This document shows positions 31,657 to 39,712 of a DNA stretch of 64,000 nucleotides, in pieces. The notes under the pieces were generated by a model. The model worked only from the letters and a program-made list of their open reading frames with translations. It ran no database searches and was not told where the DNA came from. Positions within the stretch are counted from its first letter, which is position 1. The number at the start of each line of letters is the position of its first letter. Source of the DNA: a virus. The stretch lies in the IMG/VR virus record IMGVR_UViG_3300025141_000042, positions 36,292-100,291 of that record; one strand, given 5' to 3'. The translations under genes were made by a program, and so were the position numbers.

Positions 31657-33021
31657 TTAGTTGCTGGTCTGATCTTCTCTTCGCTCTTCTCTCATGAGTC
31701 TGTAGACCTTCTTGGGCCCGCTCTCTGCATCATTCGAGGAAAACTCTGATTGTGGGAATACTCGTATCTCCACATTAGCCGGATCCATAAAAATAGGAAA
31801 CACTATGCCATCGAGTCCATTTCGATTCTTGGCAATATAAATTCTTCCTGTATTATTGGATTTGTCTGCCCCCGTTCTGGATACCGAGAATATGAAGTCT
31901 GCCACAAAACACTTTGAGAATGCCTCGCTTATGGATTCCATAGTTATGACCTCGGCATTTATTCCGCTCCTATTAGTCTGGGATGCTGTCCAGACTGGGC
32001 ACTCGTATTCTTGAGCGATTGCCCTTAATTCTTCATAAATAGTTTCGAGTTCATTCCTTTTCTCCTTGGAGTATGCAATTGGTCTCAAAATATCAGCATA
32101 ATCAACAACGATCATCCCGATGTCGAAATCTCTACTCTTTAACTTTTCCAAGTGATTTCTGATTGTTTGTGTTGTGGCACTCTTAGTGGGGTATTCCTTC
32201 ACAAGGAGTCGTCCTGGGATTTCTTTGATTTCCTCGAAAACCTCTTCCTTGTTGGAATAGAGTTGATTAATCGGGATCCCCGTTATACAACTGTCGTATC
32301 TGTTGCCGATTATTGTGTCTTGAAGTTCCAAAGTATAATGTACCACTGTAGAACCCTTCTTGATGGCCGACGCACCCAAGTGGGCGAGGACCATGCTTTT
32401 TCCCACTCCAGTTGGGGCAATAACAACGCCAAGTTCGCCTCGCCCAAGTCCGCCGCCAAGAGTCTTATCTATCTCATCCCACCCGGTTGATACCGGGTTG
32501 CGATGAGTTAACTGATATCTCTTCTCGAAATCCTGCAAAAAATCATAACCAACATCATTTCCGACGCCAAGTTTTAGCGCGTCGTTGATTATCTTGCTAA
32601 CCTCGTCAAAAGAAGAGTCTTGCATCAACTTCACGCTCTTGAGCATTGCTCCTTGCAGATTCTGCTTTCGGCAGAAGTCGAGCGTCTTGTCTCTGACATA
32701 TACCTCATCTACGCTATCGGGCGTGGATTTGATTCTGACGTAGAAACTGCGTACTTGTTGGCGCACCACGTCGCTAACCGAGGAATCTTCGCTTTTCAGA
32801 ATACTCTCAAAAGTAGCGAGGGAAGGGTGCTTTTTGTATTTTTCCTTGTAAGAGAATACTTTCCGAACAAAGTCTTGTAAGTATTTTAATTCAAAGAAAT
32901 TGATGTCGAGAACTTCGCCCACTTGACTGGCGAAGCTAGAGTCTTCCAGAATTATTCTTGCCAAACTCTCTTGAAAGGGTTTGCCAAAGGAACCAAATGT
33001 CGCTTCTTTCTTGTTTTCCAT
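31657..33021 (-). CDS. Replicative DNA helicase (DnaB/gp41 type)
   Basis: 454 residues from ATG at 33021; a TTG seven codons upstream is an alternative. RecA-fold core has Walker A IAPTGVGKSM, Walker B MIVVDYADIL and an SQTNRSG segment (H3 region). STGWDEIDKTLGGGLGRGEL is the linker to the ATPase. The N-terminal 150 residues are helical, as in gp41. Unwinds DNA 5'-3' at the fork. Operon neighbour of 5'-3' exonuclease and RecA. Confidence 0.9.
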   Translation of the reverse strand: MENKKEATFGSFGKPFQESLARIILEDSSFASQVGEVLDINFFELKYLQDFVRKVFSYKEKYKKHPSLATFESILKSEDSSVSDVVRQQVRSFYVRIKSTPDSVDEVYVRDKTLDFCRKQNLQGAMLKSVKLMQDSSFDEVSKIINDALKLGVGNDVGYDFLQDFEKRYQLTHRNPVSTGWDEIDKTLGGGLGRGELGVVIAPTGVGKSMVLAHLGASAIKKGSTVVHYTLELQDTIIGNRYDSCITGIPINQLYSNKEEVFEEIKEIPGRLLVKEYPTKSATTQTIRNHLEKLKSRDFDIGMIVVDYADILRPIAYSKEKRNELETIYEELRAIAQEYECPVWTASQTNRSGINAEVITMESISEAFSKCFVADFIFSVSRTGADKSNNTGRIYIAKNRNGLDGIVFPIFMDPANVEIRVFPQSEFSSNDAESGPKKVYRLMREERREDQTSN

Positions 33022-33046
33022 TGATCCGTCCGTATTGGTCAAAAAA

Positions 33047-34018
33047 TTATAGTTTGTGATCGGAGATCATTTTTCTGAAAGAAGCATATAACTCCTCAAG
33101 ATTGATCTGTGGAAAACCGTCCTCGAACAAGAGTTTGACAACGCCAGTATTATTAAACAATGGTTTATACTCGCCAAATGTGCTCTTTATCTTTCTGGTA
33201 GTCTGAGTTGACAGTGCTGGAGAATATAGTTGCATCATCTTGTAGTTGATTTTTACTGTCTCTATGTTTTCGATGATATCGTTATAGAATTTCACTTTGC
33301 CGTCTTTATGCTCTTCGCAATACTCTAGAATTTCAGAAATAAGATAACTCTTATCCTCTGCCAAAAATGGCAGACGCTTTGCGACGGTTGCGAGTCCTGC
33401 GCGTGGCACACCAGGCAGATTATCTGACTTATCGCCTGCTATAGCACGAGCAGCAGCAAAATTATCTGGATGGATCTGGAATTTCTCAAGGATCGTGTTT
33501 CTGCTCACCACCTCGTCCTGGATCGGTCGATAGAGGATCGTTGAATCGCCACAAACTTGAAAAAAGTCCTTGTCGCTAGAGACAATGACCTTCTGCCAGT
33601 CAGAAAACACAGGAAGGTTGCTCACATAAGAAATTGTGTCATCGGCTTCTATCTCTGGGAACATGAACTGGACAACGGGTGTCTCATTCAGATATTCCAA
33701 TACGCGAACTTGCTGCCAGATGCGATTCTCTGATTCCTCATTCTCTGGCATGTTGCGAATGAAGCGATTAAGTCGGACGGGTTTTCTGCCCGCCTTATAT
33801 CCCTTAACAATACTTCTTCGCTTCTTACTTCCGCCGGCACCATCCCAGACAGTCACTATGAGATCCGGTCTGATAGTGCGGTTCAGTTTCTGCAATCCCT
33901 GAAGGAATCCTACGATCCCGCCAATTGGTTGACCATTGCTTGATATCGTGGGATTCACGATATAGTGCCGTATAAAGGCATTGTGGCCATCAATTATCAT
34001 CATCCTCTTTTTCGCCAT
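33047..34018 (-). CDS. 5'-3' exonuclease / flap endonuclease (T4 RNase H-like)
   Basis: 323 residues. MMIIDGHNAFIRHY, VTVWDGAGGSKKR, PEIEADDTISYVS and VSSDKDFFQV carry the acidic residues of the FEN family; AGDKSDNLPGVPRAG is the helix-hairpin-helix region with the last Asp. Removes RNA primers and 5' flaps. Overlaps the preceding coiled-coil gene by 29 bases. Confidence 0.9.
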   Translation of the reverse strand: MAKKRMMIIDGHNAFIRHYIVNPTISSNGQPIGGIVGFLQGLQKLNRTIRPDLIVTVWDGAGGSKKRRSIVKGYKAGRKPVRLNRFIRNMPENEESENRIWQQVRVLEYLNETPVVQFMFPEIEADDTISYVSNLPVFSDWQKVIVSSDKDFFQVCGDSTILYRPIQDEVVSRNTILEKFQIHPDNFAAARAIAGDKSDNLPGVPRAGLATVAKRLPFLAEDKSYLISEILEYCEEHKDGKVKFYNDIIENIETVKINYKMMQLYSPALSTQTTRKIKSTFGEYKPLFNNTGVVKLLFEDGFPQINLEELYASFRKMISDHKL

Positions 34019-34199
34019 CGTTCACTTCCAGTCTTTCCAACTTCTCTTTCAAAACTCTGATTCTTTCGAGCATTTTTACCCGGTCGTCACCCAGAGAGAG
34101 GACTTCATCATACAATCTCTCAATTGCACCCAGGGAAATCTCAATTGCCTCTCTGAGGGATTTGAATTCTTCTTCACTCACCTGGGTCTTCTTCTTCAT
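33990..34199 (-). CDS. Small coiled-coil protein, 69 aa
   Basis: Starts MKKKTQVSEEEFKSLREAIE within the end of recA. Heptad helix nearly throughout (IERLYDEVLSLGDDRVKMLE, IRVLKEKLERLE) with an acidic tail. It overlaps both neighbours, RecA by 26 and the exonuclease by 29 bases. Possibly a small replication or recombination accessory; unproven. Confidence 0.55.
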   Translation of the reverse strand: MKKKTQVSEEEFKSLREAIEISLGAIERLYDEVLSLGDDRVKMLERIRVLKEKLERLEVNDGEKEDDDN

Positions 34200-35304
34200 C
34201 CGACTCGTAAAAGGTAGATGCATCAACGATTCTTTTATCGAACTTCAATACAACCTCCTCATCGATCAGTTGCATCACTCGGGCACGGAACTTCTCGTCT
34301 TTCATTTGTTCTGCCCACTTTGCCGACTGGAACTTCTGCGAGGTGCCATCTTCGAACTTAAGCGTCCACCAGGCACCAGCACTACTGATATGCTCGGAAG
34401 ATTGGATTGCCTCGAAAAGACTCTCATCGTCGCGGACGCCTATATCATCGCCCCACATAATTTTGAAGTTGCAAGTGCGGCCGGAAGTGCCAAAGCGGGA
34501 TTTCTCCAAACGTGCCTTCACCTCATTGCCGATCCGATAATTCTTCTGATCCAGAATATAACTGCTCTTGCCGCGTCGTCCAGTTAACCAAATACGGAGA
34601 CTGTAGGCATATGCCATTGACTTGCCGCCTGGACAGACATACTTCTCGCTGTCTGTGGCATATTTTGGGTTTGTTACCTGCAAGTTTGTTTTCAGTTGAT
34701 TCAATACCAATAATGTGGACTGAGAATTCGCGAGGGATACGACCAATTTTGACATTCCCTTGGCCAAAACTCTGGCTTTTACCGCAACGGACTCGTTGGG
34801 ATTAAAAGTTCCCTCAACGTCGCTTACTGCTGGCGTTAGCGCAAGAGAGTCCCATACAAATAGAAACTTATCGTCACTAGAGTTGAGGAGCGTCTCTATC
34901 GTCTCTAGGACGAATTCAACAGACGTTGCTTGTACATAACCGATCTGAGAAATATCAACGCCGCTGCGTGTCAGAAACTTTGGATCAATGGCAGATTCAG
35001 AATCGAAATAAAAGACCTGTAGTCCCATCTTCTGGGCATTGGCACATGTCTGTGCTGCCATGTAACTTTTACCGCTCGCTTCCATTCCGGCAATCTCAGT
35101 CAATTTGCCCACTGGAATGCCTGCCATCTTGCCTCGGCATATGATTCCGTTTAACCACGTTGAACCAGTCGGGATCCACTCTTTCACCTCAGTAGGGTTC
35201 TCAGAAGTCAGATCGTGTGCCACTGGCATGCCGGCTTTCTTGTTGATGAGTGCTCGCATCTCGTCGATGCTCAAACTTCCTTGTTTGGGTTTGATTCTCG
35301 CCAT
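34174..35304 (-). CDS. uvsX: RecA/UvsX-like recombinase
   Basis: 376 residues, CGAGGA before ATG. ATP site GMEASGKSYMAAQTC is a Walker A with Ala and Ser variants. YFDSESAIDPKF has the catalytic Glu, LFVWDSLALTPA is Walker B, and VLNQLKTNLQV with CPGGKSMAYAYSLRIW are loop regions. The C-terminus is acidic (YESDEEEDPGE). Carries out strand exchange and recombination-dependent replication with gp32. Preceded by a terminator, then AT-rich DNA. Confidence 0.9.
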   Translation of the reverse strand: MARIKPKQGSLSIDEMRALINKKAGMPVAHDLTSENPTEVKEWIPTGSTWLNGIICRGKMAGIPVGKLTEIAGMEASGKSYMAAQTCANAQKMGLQVFYFDSESAIDPKFLTRSGVDISQIGYVQATSVEFVLETIETLLNSSDDKFLFVWDSLALTPAVSDVEGTFNPNESVAVKARVLAKGMSKLVVSLANSQSTLLVLNQLKTNLQVTNPKYATDSEKYVCPGGKSMAYAYSLRIWLTGRRGKSSYILDQKNYRIGNEVKARLEKSRFGTSGRTCNFKIMWGDDIGVRDDESLFEAIQSSEHISSAGAWWTLKFEDGTSQKFQSAKWAEQMKDEKFRARVMQLIDEEVVLKFDKRIVDASTFYESDEEEDPGE

Positions 35305-35334
35305 AGGGATTTCCTCGTAAAGTATAAAAAAAAT

Positions 35335-35359
35335 GAGGCACCTGGTAACCCTGTGCCTC
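35335..35359 (-). terminator. Terminator between gp32-like and recA genes
   Basis: GAGGCAC and GTGCCTC arms, 11-base loop, followed on the minus strand by ATTTTTTTTAT. Probably lowers recA relative to the ssDNA-binding protein, since no promoter is visible before recA. Confidence 0.85.
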
Positions 35360-35379
35360 CCCGTGGGAAACTAAGCGTT

Positions 35380-36141
35380 CTAAGCGCCCATCAGTTCATC
35401 TAGGGCACTATCTACCCTTCCCGCCCCGGCGGGGGCAGTTGCCGTATACTTCGTCACCTCGCTAGCAAACTCCTCGGGAGAGTCTGAAGCAAGATGTGCA
35501 TCCAAGTATCCCCGGACATCGGTTGCTGACTTTCGCTCAAAGAGAGTCTCAAAGTCAGGGATGTTGGAGAGGATCTGTTCGCATTGCTCTTCGCTCAGTT
35601 TATCGCTGCAAAGAGTGCTAGAACGTCGTTTCGGAGTAATCTTAGTTACTGGAAACTGTCCTCCCGGTGGTTTCCCATAATTGATGTCCAAATCAATCCC
35701 GGTTTCAGTATCGGTAATGTCCCCATAGTCCGGATTCAGCACAAGACCTAATAGGGTTTCATAGACCGTCTTCGAGAAACCCCAAAGACGGGCGCCTGAT
35801 TCCTCTTCTCCCCGAGTCAGCACAGGAGAGAAAAATCGGGACTTAACACCGAGCTGGCGCGCCATTGCTCGACTTTCTTCATCGCCCTCTTGATAAAGAC
35901 CACGAACAAATGAGCACACCGCACAGTCATCACCATAGTTGTGTTTCGGACAAAGAAAACCATTCTCTTTGCCGACACCATAGTGAAAAGAAAAACTTTT
36001 GAAAGGATCTCCATCCTCAGTCGGCACAATCCGAACTGTTTGTAAACCTTCCGATGGTTTCCAGAACTGACTTGCGCCGCCCTGCCCACGGTTTTGTAAG
36101 GCAGAATACTTCTCTTTCATCTTCTTCATATCAATAGCCAT
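35380..36141 (-). CDS. 32: Single-stranded DNA-binding protein (gp32-like)
   Basis: 253 residues, AAAAGGAG before ATG. N-terminus MAIDMKKMKEKYSALQNRGQ; core with SEGLQTVRIVPTEDGDPFKS and the zinc site CPKHNYGDDCAVC (C/H/C/C), as in gp32. The tail has an acidic, Ser/Ala-rich segment and ends VDSALDELMGA. Coats ssDNA and recruits replication proteins. Driven by a perfect sigma70 promoter and followed by a terminator, so probably abundant. Confidence 0.9.
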   Translation of the reverse strand: MAIDMKKMKEKYSALQNRGQGGASQFWKPSEGLQTVRIVPTEDGDPFKSFSFHYGVGKENGFLCPKHNYGDDCAVCSFVRGLYQEGDEESRAMARQLGVKSRFFSPVLTRGEEESGARLWGFSKTVYETLLGLVLNPDYGDITDTETGIDLDINYGKPPGGQFPVTKITPKRRSSTLCSDKLSEEQCEQILSNIPDFETLFERKSATDVRGYLDAHLASDSPEEFASEVTKYTATAPAGAGRVDSALDELMGA

Positions 36142-36175
36142 TCAAGACTCCTTTTTCCGTTGTTAGTATTGTCAT

Positions 36176-36204
36176 ATTATAACAGATCACTTTTGCTCTG
36201 TCAA
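36176..36204 (-). promoter_or_regulatory. Consensus sigma70 promoter of the gp32-like gene
   Basis: TTGACA at 36204-36199, 17-base spacer, TATAAT at 36181-36176. The -35 and spacer overlap the 3' end and stop codon of 36187-36471, so there is no terminator between. Confidence 0.9.
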
Positions 36205-36471
36205 GTGTTTTGTTTCGAATTCTTTTTTCTCTTGTCCCTCTAACAGTTTAACGCCGATATCGCCTACGGCCGTCTTCCAATTAAAGGTGCGCAGTCCGCT
36301 TTGTTCCAGATCCCACACGAGTTCCTGACCGGGTGGCAAAAGTCTAGGTTTTGCCTTGGAACCTATCTTTGTTTCCAGAAATGTGGTTGGAAGATCCTCC
36401 AACTTCACAAAGGTCATAGTTCGAACTTCATCGTTCTTCTTTTTGAAACTTCCATTGAAAATTTTAACCAT
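36187..36471 (-). CDS. Small SH3-like protein, WYL_2/DUF2693-like (tentative)
   Basis: 94 residues from MVKIFNGSFKKKNDEVRTMT, AAGGAG before ATG. FKKKNDEVRTMTFVKLEDLP, PPGQELVWDLEQSGLRTFNW looks like a small phage beta-barrel (DUF2693/WYL_2 pattern). It overlaps the tubulin-like gene by 8 bases. Its stop lies in the next promoter. Function unknown. Confidence 0.5.
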   Translation of the reverse strand: MVKIFNGSFKKKNDEVRTMTFVKLEDLPTTFLETKIGSKAKPRLLPPGQELVWDLEQSGLRTFNWKTAVGDIGVKLLEGQEKKEFETKHLTEQK

Positions 36472-37306
36472 GTTCTTCTCCTTGGGTTATTTTCGTTTGT
36501 GACAGAATATAGATGTAATTTTTTTCGTACTCAGACGGGTAGACACCATATCCGGCCCGCACTGAATCATCTTTCTGTCTCGTCCTGATCTTTATTTTTG
36601 ACAAAAGATCAACATCCTGTTCTATTTGCTTTTCATTGATAGAGAAATAATACCTCTTTTCCAGAGTATTGTCAAGAGAAAAGAACATCTGGTCGGTATT
36701 TTTTTCTATCTCCCCGATTCCTATGGTACATATCCTGCTTAGTTCGTCCTCTGGTGGGAGTGTAGAAATAGCAGGGTTGCTGTTCTCGCAGACCTTGAGC
36801 ATATGAAATGCTGACGTTATGATCCCGTTCAGCACTTCAAAATATCTTCCGATGGGAATATTACCAACTGTCTTTTGGATCTCGGAATTAGAAACAAGGT
36901 ATAGTCTCTCGAACAGACCAGATCGCGCATATTGCTGGAAGACGTTAAAAGTTACCCTATCCAACATGCGCGACTCTTTATTGGAGTCCTCCTCGTCTTG
37001 CTTAATATACAGAACTTCTGTTTTGTTCTTCTTCAGTGCTTCCAAGATCCTCAAGGATGCTGAAGATACTCTGCTTCCTCCAGCGACGACAAATAACACA
37101 TCCCCCTGTATCTTCCTCAGTTGGGTTAATACTCTTGCCGGAAACTTGCTTTCATGCTCTTCGATGGTCTCTCTTTTTGGGATTGTGAAGGAGCAGTCCT
37201 CCTTCTTGAGTCCTGTGTTTACCTTATACACCTTATATTGAGGATACTGAGAGAATCCCTCAACTATCTTGCACCCTGCCGTGCCAAGACCAATTACGTT
37301 AATCAT
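36464..37306 (-). CDS. Tubulin/FtsZ-superfamily-like protein (divergent)
   Basis: 280 residues from MINVIGLGTAGCKIVEGFSQ, AAGGAG before ATG. The start GLGTAGCKIVEGF fits the T1 loop plus helix 1 of FtsZ; VLFVVAGGSRVSSASLRILE fits strand-T4-helix, with AGGSRVSS in place of GGGTGTG. YLVSNSEIQKT then FEVLNGIITSAFHMLKVCEN resembles the T6/helix 7 region. IGIGEIEKN begins a second domain as in FtsZ. The GTGTG signature and a clear T7 Asp are missing, so it may bind nucleotide differently or not polymerise. Located at the end of the late operon beside a DNA polymerase. Moderate confidence. Confidence 0.55.
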   Translation of the reverse strand: MINVIGLGTAGCKIVEGFSQYPQYKVYKVNTGLKKEDCSFTIPKRETIEEHESKFPARVLTQLRKIQGDVLFVVAGGSRVSSASLRILEALKKNKTEVLYIKQDEEDSNKESRMLDRVTFNVFQQYARSGLFERLYLVSNSEIQKTVGNIPIGRYFEVLNGIITSAFHMLKVCENSNPAISTLPPEDELSRICTIGIGEIEKNTDQMFFSLDNTLEKRYYFSINEKQIEQDVDLLSKIKIRTRQKDDSVRAGYGVYPSEYEKNYIYILSQTKITQGEEHG

Positions 37307-38487
37307 TTATTAATCTCCTTCATGCTTCCGAAATCTTTGCCTGCTTTAACATTGACCATAAAATCTCCAAAATTGTTCCGGGAAAAAATTTCTGCAATTT
37401 GCGAAACGAGGGCCGTTTCGTTTTTGTCCAAATCAAGCACAAAACTATCGTGGATGAGAAAAACAATCTTAGACTTCTTTCCCTCCAGAAGTTTCTTAAC
37501 CTTCAATACTTGCTTAAGCACAAGATCGTTAGTCGTACTCTGTATAATGTAGTTTAAGGCATAGTGCTCTTGCGCCTCTATTTGCCTTCCAAAGGGCGTT
37601 ATCACCTTTTCGCCATCCCAGTGCTGGTTTAGCACTTTCCTGCGATTGTAGACCCTATCAAGCGTTCTGTCGGTGCAATTAGGGTTGTATAACCAAGAGA
37701 AGACGCGCTTCTTCGCTTCTTCACGCGAAATGTTGTCAAATACATTGTGCATATTCCACTCGTGCACGTCCTCTTGTGGTTGTTCCACTCCGGCAAGTGC
37801 CAACAGCGTCCTGAGTTCTGCGGCATTATAATCAAACTCCACAAACAAATCATTGTTCGGTTTTAGGATGCCGCGATACGAGTGCTTCAGGTTCAGAATG
37901 GGGAAACTGTCCTCAGTAACAGTCAGGCGGCCAGTCTTGGTACCAAACTGATTATACTTGATGGTTTTCCTGGTTGCAACCCTCTTTAGAAGATTTCGAA
38001 CTGCGACCTGCTGTCGTATTGGGGTAAGCACCGAAAGGTCCATATTCAACACATTCGATTCGATGTCTCCGAACAGTTTCTCCAACTCCAGAGTGAACTC
38101 ATAAGATTCTGGTCTCTCATACTTCTTATATACCTCTTGCATTATCTCACAATTAACTTGAGAATATTCTCTGAGGAACCAATCGGGTATCATGTCATAA
38201 ATGCATACGTCTGACAGGCTTATCTTACTGCTCCGAATTACCTTTGCATATGCCTGCTTCTTTTCGCGAAGCGACACCATCTCGTCGTGCAAATGCGGAG
38301 GACAGAGTTCTGACAACTTGCGACCATTACAATACAGAGAAAGATACTCAGCACCGTCGATGTGATGGTGGTGCTTGTAATCCCAAGTTATAGACTTTTC
38401 TATGTTGCTGGGTAACTCTTCGTGGATGGCACCATCGTAGTAATAACCCAGGCATTCTTTTTTTGAATCAAGGATTGTAAAGAACAA
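37303..38487 (-). CDS. Short family A DNA polymerase (polymerase domain only)
   Basis: 394 residues, TTG start with GAGGATAGG. Motif A: FVEFDYNAAELRTLLALAG. Motif B: REEAKKRVFSWLYNP, keeping R, K, F and Y at the family spacing. Motif C: FLIHDSFVLD, where the usual Glu after HD is Ser. TKTGRLT matches the TGR motif. There is no 3'-5' exonuclease domain, so it is much shorter than T7 (704) or Pol I. It probably fills gaps or does repair beside DnaE. Follows a baseplate gene by 16 bases with no promoter. Confidence 0.8.
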   Translation of the reverse strand: MFFTILDSKKECLGYYYDGAIHEELPSNIEKSITWDYKHHHHIDGAEYLSLYCNGRKLSELCPPHLHDEMVSLREKKQAYAKVIRSSKISLSDVCIYDMIPDWFLREYSQVNCEIMQEVYKKYERPESYEFTLELEKLFGDIESNVLNMDLSVLTPIRQQVAVRNLLKRVATRKTIKYNQFGTKTGRLTVTEDSFPILNLKHSYRGILKPNNDLFVEFDYNAAELRTLLALAGVEQPQEDVHEWNMHNVFDNISREEAKKRVFSWLYNPNCTDRTLDRVYNRRKVLNQHWDGEKVITPFGRQIEAQEHYALNYIIQSTTNDLVLKQVLKVKKLLEGKKSKIVFLIHDSFVLDLDKNETALVSQIAEIFSRNNFGDFMVNVKAGKDFGSMKEINK

Positions 38488-38503
38488 CCTATCCTCTCTT
38501 TCT

Positions 38504-39712
38504 CTAAAACCTGAAGTTGCCTCTTCTGTACTTACCCAATGCCTTGTCTTCGCCCCATGGTCGTCTTACTTCTTTGTTGATATATTTGTGGGCGGCAGTG
38601 GCGTCTGAGTATTTGATAAACTGGGATGCTTTCTTGAAAACTTTCTTAAATTTATTTTGATCCCAGTCTCGATTTGTTTCCTTTGCTCGAATATAAATGT
38701 ACAGTTTTGTCCAGAGGTTATCGTTCGGAATCCAATTCGAATTGTATTCCTCCTCCGAAAGAGTAACACGGGTGTAAATCTTTGTCAAGTTGTTTTTCGT
38801 GTTTTTTCCAGGGAGGAGAGGAACGCTCACTTTGGGGAACTGGGTGACGAAAACATTATAGAACTCTCTCATGTAAAATTGGAGGTCTGTCATGTCCTTG
38901 AAACTCGCCTTCGCATATAATTTGTCTACCATGTTATCATAAGTTATATCGTATGCCGACATCTGAGCAGTCATCCCTTCAGACCCAGGTCTCGCGACCA
39001 GTCGCCACGGGGCATTCTTATCCACGTTGAAACCATGGTTGGCTGCTGCCTGTCGATATATTTCAAAGTGATTGTCGTTGTTGTAATTCGCAATTTTCTC
39101 AAGATCCTCGCCATGATCACTTTCGGCATCTATTTCTATTACCAAACCTGTGTGTGCTGGAGATGATAAATTGCTAAGTATATATTCGCTCATAGTGAAT
39201 GGTCGCAAGAGCGTAATCCTATCAATAAGTGCTGTAAATTGATTTACAAAATCCTCAAAATCCATAATCGTCGAGTTTACGTCGGGATTTGCCATGAAAG
39301 ACAACACGAAGTTATCATAAAAGGATCTCATGTATGTAAAGTAATCTTGCCTTGGGTCGCGCCAACCTCTTTGTGCATTCAGTCCGTTTGAGAGGAAACC
39401 TGGACCTACGGCATTGATGGAACCATTGGATAATTTTGCCTGTATATCCAATTTCATCGACACAAACGCATCGGACACAAAGTTTAAAGCATATACTTCT
39501 GCATCACCGAGAACTCTCTTTATAAATGCGGAGCCAGATGCCGGATAAATGGCATCCTGGTTTCTATCTATCCTCCCAAATAGGAGATGATCATACCAAT
39601 AATCTACATTAGCATGGTCAGACAGGCCCGTGGAATAATTTTTTATATATTCTCTTCTTTCGTTGTAAGAAGCACTGGCAGGAAGTTCATTTGATCCAAA
39701 ACTAAATTCCAT
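38504..39712 (-). CDS. Virion structural protein, baseplate region
   Basis: 402 residues from MEFSFGSNELPASASYNERR. Its start overlaps the 903-aa gene stop as TAATG. Aromatic and Asn-rich soluble protein with no signal peptide or repeats. Position between the gp53-like/903-aa genes and polA points to a baseplate component, but no T4 counterpart is recognised. Confidence 0.6.
   Translation of the reverse strand: MEFSFGSNELPASASYNERREYIKNYSTGLSDHANVDYWYDHLLFGRIDRNQDAIYPASGSAFIKRVLGDAEVYALNFVSDAFVSMKLDIQAKLSNGSINAVGPGFLSNGLNAQRGWRDPRQDYFTYMRSFYDNFVLSFMANPDVNSTIMDFEDFVNQFTALIDRITLLRPFTMSEYILSNLSSPAHTGLVIEIDAESDHGEDLEKIANYNNDNHFEIYRQAAANHGFNVDKNAPWRLVARPGSEGMTAQMSAYDITYDNMVDKLYAKASFKDMTDLQFYMREFYNVFVTQFPKVSVPLLPGKNTKNNLTKIYTRVTLSEEEYNSNWIPNDNLWTKLYIYIRAKETNRDWDQNKFKKVFKKASQFIKYSDATAAHKYINKEVRRPWGEDKALGKYRRGNFRF

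Noticed and set aside
37303-38487. Family A polymerase as a broken remnant of a longer gene
   Set aside because: No exonuclease-domain remnants flank it, motifs A and B are intact, and both ends fit tightly with neighbours, so a short but functional gene is more likely.
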